Shown: in pieces, positions 1 to 5,944 of the stretch
Numbering within the stretch: position 1 is the stretch's first letter
Layout: each line of letters begins with the position of its first letter
Assembly: GCA_965371785.1 (NCBI GenBank)
Contig: CBDUZS010000080.1
Location: 1-9,886, forward strand
Length of the DNA: 9,886 nucleotides
Direction of reading: 5' to 3'
Source: CBDUZS01 sp965371785
Lineage (GTDB): Bacteria > Fermentibacterota > Fermentibacteria > Fermentibacterales > JCC-6
Notes under the pieces: model-generated
Told to the model about the DNA's origin: nothing
Databases searched by the model: none
Seen by the model: the letters and a program-made list of their open reading frames with translations, nothing else
Translations under genes and position numbers: made by a program

Positions 1-1361
1 ACCGAAACCTCGTGCTTCTCGAGCCAGGCGACTGCTTTCATCGTGTCTTCGAAAAGGATGTCGGCCATGTCCCGGCTGAAGTTCTCACGGACGACAACCC
101 TCATTATTGCCACGCTCTCGGCATTGGGCGGCATGGTGTAGGCTGACATCACCCAGCCTCTCTCGCGGAGCTTGGCCGACAGATCGAATACGGTGTAGTC
201 ACTCACCGAATCGGGAAGCCTCATGGCCACTATCGGAAGGGTGTCGCCACCGTTGATTATCTCGAATTTTCCGCTATCCCTGTACTTGCCTGCCAGGTAA
301 ACGGCGTTGTCCAGGCAGTTGTTCATGATGCAGGTGTAGCCTTCTTTCCCGAGCCTGAGAAAATTGTAGTACTGGGCTATGACCATGCTGCTCCCCCGGG
401 AGAAGTTCAGCGTGTACGTGGGCATCCACCCTCCCAGGTAGTTGACTCTGAAGATCAGTTCCTTTGGAAAGTCCGACTCCTCCCGCCAGAGCACCCAGCC
501 GATGCCCGGATAGACCAGACCGTACTTATGACCCGAGGTGTTGATCGATTTCACTCTTTCCAGCCTGAAATCCCACTCGAAATCAGGTTGGGTGAAGGGA
601 ATCACGAAGCCGCCGCTCGCGGCGTCTACATGCAGCGGTATGTCCCATCCCTTCTCTTCCTTCACTTTGACCAGGAGCCCGTTTATCTCCCGGATCGGAT
701 CCGCCTGCCCGGAGTACGTCGTTCCGAGTATCGCCCCCACGCAGATGGTGTTCTCGTCCAGCAGTTCGGCAACCCCGTCCACCGAGATGGTGAAGCGGTC
801 GGTCTTGATCGGGACAATCCTGGGTTCCACATCGAAGTACTTCGCACACTTTTCCCAGCAGACATGAACCTCCGATCCGAAGACCATGTTGGGTTTGTCA
901 ACAGGTTTGCCGATTGCCTCCATCCTCTTCTTCCAGGTCCACTTATGGGCAAGCAGCGCGAGCATGATGGCCTCTGAAGACCCGACTGTAGCCGTGCCTA
1001 TCGATGCGCACTCGTCCGGAGAGTTGAAGAGCCTTGCAAGAATGTTCACGCACCTGTTGTGAATGACCTCGGACTGGGGATACTCATCGTGGTCTATGAA
1101 ATTCTTGTGGAGGGATTCGTTTATCAGTTTGATAGCTTCCGGCTCCATCCAGGTGTTGACGAAGCTGGCCAGGTTGAGTGCCGGATTGGCATCCAGGTTG
1201 AGTTCGTCATGCACCAGCTGGTAGGCTGCATTTGCAGGCATGCTCTTCAGGGGCAGCTCGTACTTCGGTATTTCCTCTCTGAAGTACCTGGCGCTGTACG
1301 TGCTGGAATGTCCCCTTCCCGATTCTCGAATCTGTTTTTTATTGAGTTCCCGCGAAAGCAT
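1..1361 (-). CDS. gadB: Glutamate decarboxylase, PLP-dependent (3' end cut by window edge)
   Basis: The protein converts L-glutamate to GABA and CO2, consuming one cytosolic proton; this serves acid tolerance and can help build a proton gradient. I translated about 453 codons from the ATG at 1361 down to base 1, and they align along their length with E. coli GadB (466 residues), so only about a dozen C-terminal residues should be missing. The PLP lysine is K279 in the SGHKYG motif (E. coli K276). The aspartate facing the pyridine nitrogen is D246 in HVDAASGG (E. coli D243). The phosphate-binding GSSEA motif is present. H166 occupies the ring-stacking position where E. coli GadB has Gln163. 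The start follows an AGAGAGG ribosome site (1368-1374) by 6 nt and lies 1 nt past the antiporter stop, so the two genes form a gadC-gadB operon. The C-terminal tail, which controls pH-dependent activity in E. coli, cannot be seen. Confidence 0.95.
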   Translation of the reverse strand, partial: MLSRELNKKQIRESGRGHSSTYSARYFREEIPKYELPLKSMPANAAYQLVHDELNLDANPALNLASFVNTWMEPEAIKLINESLHKNFIDHDEYPQSEVIHNRCVNILARLFNSPDECASIGTATVGSSEAIMLALLAHKWTWKKRMEAIGKPVDKPNMVFGSEVHVCWEKCAKYFDVEPRIVPIKTDRFTISVDGVAELLDENTICVGAILGTTYSGQADPIREINGLLVKVKEEKGWDIPLHVDAASGGFVIPFTQPDFEWDFRLERVKSINTSGHKYGLVYPGIGWVLWREESDFPKELIFRVNYLGGWMPTYTLNFSRGSSMVIAQYYNFLRLGKEGYTCIMNNCLDNAVYLAGKYRDSGKFEIINGGDTLPIVAMRLPDSVSDYTVFDLSAKLRERGWVMSAYTMPPNAESVAIMRVVVRENFSRDMADILFEDTMKAVAWLEKHEVS

Positions 1362-1362
1362 A

Positions 1363-2796
1363 TCAGGCCTCTCTTTCAGCACAGTCATCCGGAGCGCTCT
1401 TCCATCCGGGTTTTCTGAATCGATTGATCACCATCGGTATCATGACGAAGAGGAGGGTTCCTCCGATCATGAAGACAACGTAAAAGACCGGGCTTCCAAC
1501 GGTCAGCTCGGCAGGAGGAAAGAAGCTAACTGTGAATGCGAACAGCACGGCCAGCATGCCGGAGCCGGCAACGATCCACATCCCGGTTTTACCCCCGGGC
1601 ACCCGGTAATCCCTGTGAACCTCCGGCTGCGTGTAACGGAGTCTGATGGCGGATGCGTACAGGAGAACGTACATCACCAGGTAGAGGGATGCCGTGAGGG
1701 CCGTCAGGAGGAAGAAGGCGCTGCTCACGTTGGGCATGAGAAGGTAGACAAGTGAAATCAGTGTTACTATCACGCCCTGCAGCCAGAGTATGTGGGTCTG
1801 AATCCCGTTTCTATTCGTGTGCTGGAGAAATGGCGGGAGCTCACCGTCCCGGGCTGTATCGAGGAGCCCCTTACTCGGTCCGGCTATCCATGCGGTAACC
1901 CCTCCGATGGCTCCGAAGGCTGCAAGAAAGCCTATGAGCGGCAGCATCCAGCGCATTCCGAAGTGTCCGAGCAGGTCCTCGAACCCCTGCATTATTCCGG
2001 CAGTCAGACTGATCTGCTCCTCCGGCAGGACCGAAGCGATGGACAGCGAGCCGAGCGTGAAGACCACGATGATAATGGCCATCGCTAGGAAAACCGCCCT
2101 GGGAAACTCCTTCTTCGGGTTGCGCAGCTCGGCTACGTGCACTGCACCGACCTCCATCCCCGCGAAGAGGAGGACTATTCCCCCGAGAAACGCGACGCTG
2201 CTCAGGTTTCCAAGATCGGGGAGGAGTGCATGGGATCCCTTCATGAACTCGAGGGGATTGCCTGTCAGCACCCAGAGGATGCCCAGGACGATGATCAGCA
2301 CCGCGGGAAGTATCGTTCCGCCGAGGACGCCGGCAGTGGTCAGCCAGCCTGCAGTCTTCATTCCATGGAAATTAATGAACGTCGCACCCCAGTAGACTAT
2401 GAGGATCACTGCGATACTGAAAACCTTGCTCCCCGCGAGAGACCGGTCACCAAAACAGTAGGAAAGTGCGCCTGCGGCGAATCCGAGTACGGTTGGGTAC
2501 CAGATGGTGTTCTGGATCCACTGAAGCCATATTGCGGTGAATCCCCACTTCGACCCGTAGGCTTCACCTACCCATCTGTACACTCCTCCGCCCTTCGGCC
2601 AGCCCGTGGCAAGCTCTGCAGAAACGAGAGAAACGGGCACGAGGAAGAGGAACGATGCGAAAAGGAGGTAGAAGATCATCGAAAGCCCTTCCTTTGCCAT
2701 CATGGGAAGACCTCTCAGGCTCATCACGATTGCAACGTTCATCATCGCGAGCACGAACAGGCTCAATCTGTGTGATTTCCTGCCGGCTGCACCCAT
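1363..2796 (-). CDS. gadC: Glutamate/GABA antiporter-type amino acid permease (APC family)
   Basis: This 477-residue inner-membrane transporter of the APC superfamily probably exchanges external glutamate for GABA made by the decarboxylase encoded immediately downstream. Its hydrophobic segments match about twelve membrane helices. It aligns with E. coli GadC through GMEVGAVHVAEL (213-224), SIASVLPEEQISLTAGIMQ (252-270), WIAGPSKG (303-310) and the VPGGK motif near 399-403. Three differences stand out. The protein stops soon after the last helix, so the roughly 40-residue C-terminal plug that closes E. coli GadC at neutral pH is absent. The position equivalent to GadC Glu304 is G299. The Tyr30 region reads MSLRGLP instead of AVYEYP. 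Substrate range or pH gating may therefore differ, and the name rests partly on the adjacent gadB. The start has an AAGGTGA ribosome site 10-11 nt upstream. Confidence 0.88.
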   Translation of the reverse strand: MGAAGRKSHRLSLFVLAMMNVAIVMSLRGLPMMAKEGLSMIFYLLFASFLFLVPVSLVSAELATGWPKGGGVYRWVGEAYGSKWGFTAIWLQWIQNTIWYPTVLGFAAGALSYCFGDRSLAGSKVFSIAVILIVYWGATFINFHGMKTAGWLTTAGVLGGTILPAVLIIVLGILWVLTGNPLEFMKGSHALLPDLGNLSSVAFLGGIVLLFAGMEVGAVHVAELRNPKKEFPRAVFLAMAIIIVVFTLGSLSIASVLPEEQISLTAGIMQGFEDLLGHFGMRWMLPLIGFLAAFGAIGGVTAWIAGPSKGLLDTARDGELPPFLQHTNRNGIQTHILWLQGVIVTLISLVYLLMPNVSSAFFLLTALTASLYLVMYVLLYASAIRLRYTQPEVHRDYRVPGGKTGMWIVAGSGMLAVLFAFTVSFFPPAELTVGSPVFYVVFMIGGTLLFVMIPMVINRFRKPGWKSAPDDCAEREA

Positions 2797-2947
2797 AAGT
2801 GGAGAATCACCTTATTTTCCGGAGGGGTATCTGAAAGGTTCTGGTAACGTGAACATTGACAAGGTCTAATCACACTCAGGAGTGAAGTAAAGAGCGTGAA
2901 TGGTGCATATATTCAGGTGCTGCATTGGATTGACCATCATGAGACCT

Positions 2948-2963
2948 GTGTTTATGTAAACAC
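2948..2963. promoter_or_regulatory. 16-bp inverted repeat upstream of the small two-repeat gene
   Basis: GTGTTTA-TG-TAAACAC has perfect 7-bp arms around a 2-bp centre and ends 20 nt before the ATG at 2984. A possible plus-strand promoter overlaps it: TTGACC at 2930-2935, 17 bp, then TATGTA at 2953-2958. The -35 match is good and the -10 match weak. The symmetry and position suit a binding site for a dimeric regulator. The 187-bp gap lies between divergent genes, so the site could affect gadC too. No regulator is encoded nearby to name. Confidence 0.4.
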
Positions 2964-2967
2964 CCGG

Positions 2968-2975
2968 GAGAGGAG
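2968..2975 (+). promoter_or_regulatory. Ribosome binding site for the two-repeat protein
   Basis: GAGAGGAG precedes the ATG at 2984 by 8 nt. It supports this start and the reality of the only plus-strand gene in the window. Confidence 0.7.
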
Positions 2976-2983
2976 AAACTCAC

Positions 2984-3379
2984 ATGAACAAGCTCGTTGT
3001 CCATACCGCTGTAGGCAGGTTACTGAAGGGGCACGCCAACGATTTCTCCCCCATGAGGTCTACATTCCATCTTCGTCTTGACGATCCTGCCGGTGAGATC
3101 GTCGAAGTGCACCTGAAAAACCTCAAGGCGGTTTTCTTCGTCAGGGATTTCTTTGGTGATCCGGCTTACAGAGAATCCAGAGACTTCAGTAAGGCGCCTG
3201 CCTACGGCAAACGGATAAAGGTTACATTCGAGGATGGTGAGGTTTTCTTCGGAACATCCGAGGGCATCCATCGAAACAGGATCGGTTTCTTCATCTCACC
3301 TGCCGATCCCGGGGTGAACACGATCAGGGCATTCGTGATAAACGAAAGCATTGCAGTTATCGAGGAAATCACAACCTGA
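2984..3379 (+). CDS. Small two-repeat beta-rich protein of unknown function
   Basis: This is a 131-residue soluble protein with no signal peptide or membrane helix. I cannot assign a function. It appears to be an internal duplication. Residues 4-53 (VVHT..GRLLKG..NDFSP, then EVHLKNLKAVFFV) and 78-128 (VTFEDGEVFFG..EGI, then IRAFVINESIAVIEEI) share one pattern: a short strand, a G-R/E turn, [KF]G, a hydrophobic strand, an S/D-P loop and a final beta strand. The linker at about 54-76 contains VRDFFGDPAYRE. The overall look recalls small conserved proteins that I associate with a domain of unknown function, possibly DUF6982; this is from memory and uncertain. It stands alone on the plus strand, divergent from gadC and convergent with the hydrolase gene, with only 28 bp to that gene's stop. 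The good ribosome site and conserved-looking pattern make it a real gene. Confidence 0.85.
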   Translation: MNKLVVHTAVGRLLKGHANDFSPMRSTFHLRLDDPAGEIVEVHLKNLKAVFFVRDFFGDPAYRESRDFSKAPAYGKRIKVTFEDGEVFFGTSEGIHRNRIGFFISPADPGVNTIRAFVINESIAVIEEITT

Positions 3380-3407
3380 GAGCCTGATCCGGATTCAAGC
3401 GTATACT

Positions 3408-4034
3408 CTACTGCAGAAAGGGATTGCTCCTCTTCTCGCGACCGATTGTAGTGGGTGGGCCGTGCCCGGGATACACGGTTGTCTCTTCATCGAGGGTCAG
3501 TATCCTGCGTACGCTTTCCATCAGTGTATCCATGTCTCCCCCCGGCAGATCGGTTCTGCCTATCGATCCTGCGAAAAGTGTATCCCCTGTAAAGATAGAA
3601 TTTCCTGCAAGGATACTGATCCCTCCGGGTGAGTGGCCCGGGGTGTGGAGAACCGTGAGTTCCGTCTCCCCCACATCGATTCGATCACCATCCGTGAGCA
3701 GGCGGAAAGGCTCGGGAGATGGTTCGATTCTCATGCCGTAGAAAGCTGCATTCTCACTTGCGCTCCTGAGAAACGGCAGATCGGCTTCGTGGATCATCAG
3801 GGGTGCGCCCGTCCGCGCGATGAGAAGACCGTTTGCTCCGATATGATCGAAATGCCCGTGGGTGTTCACAACCGCTTCGACCACGAGATTCAGCCTGTCG
3901 AGCTCCGCCAGTATCATCTCGCCGTCGCCGCCCGGGTCGATGACGGCTGCCTTCCCGTCTGCACCGCATGAAATGATGTAGCAGTTTGCTTCGACAGGTC
4001 CTGCGGTCAGTCTCCTGATCATGGGGTCATTCAT
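3408..4034 (-). CDS. gloC: Metallo-beta-lactamase-fold hydrolase, YcbL/GloC (glyoxalase II) type
   Basis: This 208-residue cytosolic metal-dependent hydrolase probably acts on thioesters such as S-lactoylglutathione or a related thiol conjugate. The metal ligands are visible in family order: H59-x-H61-x-D63-H64 in THGHFDH, H134 in TPGHS, D151 in FTGDTLF and H191 in YPGHG. GRTDLPGGD at 159-167 and the C-terminal NPFLQ match E. coli YcbL, which is similar in length (about 215 residues) and has the same ending. The ATG at 4034 lies inside the nifU-like gene and overlaps it by 8 bp, so translation is probably coupled and the hydrolase belongs to the iron-sulphur operon. Persulfide dioxygenases share this fold, and a link to sulphur chemistry would fit the neighbours, but the sequence is closer to YcbL. 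The fold is certain; the substrate is inferred. Confidence 0.88.
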   Translation of the reverse strand: MNDPMIRRLTAGPVEANCYIISCGADGKAAVIDPGGDGEMILAELDRLNLVVEAVVNTHGHFDHIGANGLLIARTGAPLMIHEADLPFLRSASENAAFYGMRIEPSPEPFRLLTDGDRIDVGETELTVLHTPGHSPGGISILAGNSIFTGDTLFAGSIGRTDLPGGDMDTLMESVRRILTLDEETTVYPGHGPPTTIGREKRSNPFLQ

Positions 4035-4632
4035 CGGAAAAGTAGTATTTCACGTACCTCTCCATCACCGCTATGACATCATCCCTGCAGCCGCCGCATC
4101 CGGTCCCAGCCTTCGTCATCTCGGACACCTCTTCGAATGACCGAGCCCCTTCGAGCACGGCATGTTCTATGTCCGCCTCGGACACTTCCAGGCAGTTACA
4201 GACTATCTTCGTATCGGGGTGGTGTATCCGCTCAGGCATGTCGTTACGCCCGTAATAGTCGTCGATGGCGGACCTGAGTGCCTTGTCGCCGAGAACGGAG
4301 CAGTGGACCTTTGCGTCGGGAAGGCCGCCCAGTTCTCTGTTGATGTCCTTGCCGGATATCCTGTAGGCTTCTTCGAGTGTCCTGCCCTTGACCATGTCCG
4401 AGAGGATCGACGCACTTGCAATGGCGCTTGCGCATCCGAAAGTCCTCCAGCGGCAATCTTCTACGATTTCGGTTTCCTTGTTGACCTGCAGATAGAACTC
4501 CATCTCGTCCCCGCACATGACGTTTCCTATCCTGCCCATGGCATCCCACTTGAAATCGTCGTCCTCGGAGAAGACGTTGTGAGGGTTCATGAAGTGTTCT
4601 TTTACCTTTTCCGTATACACCCAGCCGGGCAT
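4027..4632 (-). CDS. nifU: NifU-type Fe-S scaffold: IscU domain plus BFD [2Fe-2S] domain
   Basis: This 201-residue scaffold receives sulphur from the cysteine desulfurase and builds Fe-S clusters for transfer to apoproteins. Residues 1-128 form the IscU-like domain, with the ligands C40 and D42 (CGDEM), C67 (FGCASA) and H110-C111 (KVHCS). Residues 142-195 form a BFD-like [2Fe-2S] domain with C145-x-C147 and C179-xx-C182 (CGGC). Classical NifU of nitrogen fixers has a third, C-terminal Nfu domain; it is absent here, and the protein ends cleanly after the BFD domain. The start lies 1 nt past the nifS stop, behind a strong AGGAGG site. No nitrogenase gene is in view, so this is probably the housekeeping assembly system, as in many anaerobes. 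Domains and ligands are seen directly; the role is known family biology. Confidence 0.95.
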   Translation of the reverse strand: MPGWVYTEKVKEHFMNPHNVFSEDDDFKWDAMGRIGNVMCGDEMEFYLQVNKETEIVEDCRWRTFGCASAIASASILSDMVKGRTLEEAYRISGKDINRELGGLPDAKVHCSVLGDKALRSAIDDYYGRNDMPERIHHPDTKIVCNCLEVSEADIEHAVLEGARSFEEVSEMTKAGTGCGGCRDDVIAVMERYVKYYFSDE

Positions 4633-4633
4633 T

Positions 4634-5821
4634 CTATCTCCTCCTGTAGGTTGTTGACATGTTCCTGAGCTTGCTGATTATCCCTGGAAGAACCTCCAGA
4701 ACGTACTCGATCTCTTCTCTGGTCGTCGATCTTCCCATGCTGATTCTGATCGAGCCGTGGATGAACTCGGGTTCAATGCCCATTGCGACCAGCACGTGCG
4801 ATGGTGAGGTCGATCCAGACGCACAGGCGGAACCTGTTGAAACGTATATTCCCTGCATGTCGAGGTAGAGCAGTATCGACTCCCCCTCGACACCCATGAA
4901 GGACACGTTCAGGGTGGTGTTGAGCGTCTTTTCCTGATGGCCGTTGAAACTGACATCGGGGATGGTGCCTTCGATATTCTTCTTCAGGAATTCCCTGAGT
5001 GCCTTCAGCCTGATCTCTTCATCCGCCATTTCTCGAACTCGCATCTCTATGGCTTTCGCGAAACCTATGATTCCAAGAGTGTTCTCCGTTCCCGCCCTTC
5101 TGCCTCCCTCCTGATGCCCCCCATGAATCAGCGGACAGAATGGAACACCTCTTCGCACGTAGAGTGCACCGACACCTTTGGGACCGTATAGCTTATGAGC
5201 GGACATCGTGAGGAAGTCGACTCCCAGATCATCAACGTTCACCGGTATCTTGCCCACGCCCTGCACCGCATCCGTGTGCACGAGAGCGCCTGCTTCGTGA
5301 GCAATAGATGCTATCAGGGGAATATCCTGGAGTGTGCCCGTCTCGTTGTTGGCAGTCATGACCGAGACGAGGGCTGTTTCGCGAGAGATTGCGGACCTCA
5401 GCTGCTCTACTTTCAGTCTGCCCTCGGAATCGACATCGATGATAGTGACCGGAACTCCCCTCTTGTCGAGACATCTCGAAGTCTCGAGGATGCATGGATG
5501 TTCGATGGAGGTTGTGACCAGGCCGGCGCTCCTGCCCCTTACTATGCCGCAGCTGGGCCCCTGGCACGTGATCGCGGAGAGCACGGTGTTGTTTCCCTCC
5601 GAACCACTGCCCACGAACATGACTTCTGCGGGAGAAGCACCAATGAAGGATGCTATCTGCTCTCTGGCATTTTCGACCAGTTCACGCGCTAGGCGGCCGG
5701 GAGCATGGAGACTGGACGGGTTACCGTATTCCGGCATCGCTGCGATTATTGCCTTGTGGACCTCCGGGTGAAGCGGCGTCGTAGCGTTGTGATCCAGGTA
5801 AACATCTCTTGTGGCTGACAT
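4634..5821 (-). CDS. nifS: Cysteine desulfurase, NifS/IscS type (group I)
   Basis: This 395-residue PLP enzyme takes sulphur from L-cysteine as a persulfide, releasing alanine, and passes it to the NifU-type scaffold encoded next. LDHNATTP at 9-16 is the family's N-terminal signature. H108 (EHPC), D184 and Q187 (HTDAVQ) line the PLP pocket. K210 in SAHK binds PLP. C333 in STGSACASGS is the persulfide-forming cysteine on the mobile loop. Length and motifs are those of group I enzymes (NifS, IscS). The start at 5821 has GGAG 10 nt upstream. The preceding gap contains a promoter with an inverted repeat, so this is the first gene of a nifS-nifU-gloC operon. The C-terminal Tyr-Arg-Arg-Arg tail is encoded by the bases that form the nifU ribosome site. 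NifS and IscS cannot be told apart by sequence alone. Confidence 0.96.
   Translation of the reverse strand: MSATRDVYLDHNATTPLHPEVHKAIIAAMPEYGNPSSLHAPGRLARELVENAREQIASFIGASPAEVMFVGSGSEGNNTVLSAITCQGPSCGIVRGRSAGLVTTSIEHPCILETSRCLDKRGVPVTIIDVDSEGRLKVEQLRSAISRETALVSVMTANNETGTLQDIPLIASIAHEAGALVHTDAVQGVGKIPVNVDDLGVDFLTMSAHKLYGPKGVGALYVRRGVPFCPLIHGGHQEGGRRAGTENTLGIIGFAKAIEMRVREMADEEIRLKALREFLKKNIEGTIPDVSFNGHQEKTLNTTLNVSFMGVEGESILLYLDMQGIYVSTGSACASGSTSPSHVLVAMGIEPEFIHGSIRISMGRSTTREEIEYVLEVLPGIISKLRNMSTTYRRR
4638..4645 (-). promoter_or_regulatory. Ribosome binding site for nifU inside the nifS 3' end
   Basis: On the minus strand AGGAGGAG lies 5 nt before the ATG at 4632 (7 nt from the AGGAGG core). 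It is read in frame as the last arginine codons of nifS. It fixes the nifU start and implies coupled translation. Confidence 0.8.
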
Positions 5822-5884
5822 GATACATCTGCTCCTTCGGAGTTACAACCGGCGGGAGGGCATGCTCACCATCCCTCACACGTA

Positions 5885-5913
5885 ATTATGTTAAATTGGA
5901 GTCCGAACTCCAA
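5885..5913 (-). promoter_or_regulatory. Candidate promoter of the nifS-nifU-gloC operon
   Basis: On the minus strand TTGGAG (5913-5908), exactly 17 bp, then CATAAT (5890-5885) form a sigma-70-like promoter. The -10 box matches TATAAT at 5 of 6 positions; the -35 box is weaker. Transcription would begin near 5878 and leave a leader of about 57 nt before the nifS ATG. It lies in the only non-coding gap upstream of the operon (5822-5944). Confidence 0.55.
5896..5913. promoter_or_regulatory. Perfect 18-bp inverted repeat, probable operator at the nifS promoter
   Basis: TTGGAGT-CCGA-ACTCCAA has perfect 7-bp arms and a 4-bp centre. It covers the predicted -35 box and much of the spacer, where a bound dimer would block RNA polymerase. 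In many bacteria Rrf2-family (IscR-like) repressors control Fe-S assembly operons from such sites, so that is the natural guess; no such regulator is encoded in the window. The same sequence could instead act as a short hairpin that ends transcription of the upstream membrane-protein gene, since the minus-strand RNA would form a 7-bp stem followed by only three U residues. The promoter overlap favours the operator reading. Confidence 0.55.
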
Positions 5914-5944
5914 ATTCAGGAACGAGGGAAACCGGATTTGTTCT

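Noticed and set aside
2137..2775. Long plus-strand open frame (212 codons) opposite the antiporter gene, rich in His, Glu and Arg
   Set aside because: It is the complement of the well-supported gadC frame; its composition is that of an antisense shadow, and it has no ribosome site or recognisable family. The same applies to the plus-strand frames over nifS (5195-5692) and the antiporter (1240-1755, 1817-2395).
2873..2884. Short palindrome CACTC-AG-GAGTG in the gadC upstream region
   Set aside because: The arms are only 5 bp with a 2-bp centre, too short to form an RNA hairpin and likely by chance; no convincing minus-strand promoter is placed around it.
3380..3407. Possible bidirectional terminator between the convergent two-repeat and gloC genes (ATCCGGAT)
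   Set aside because: This 28-bp gap has only a loop-less 8-bp palindrome and no T-run on either strand, so I see no intrinsic terminator.
4027..5821. Nitrogen-fixation locus suggested by the NifS/NifU names
   Set aside because: No nitrogenase or nif regulatory genes are present, and NifS/NifU-type pairs serve general Fe-S assembly in many anaerobes.
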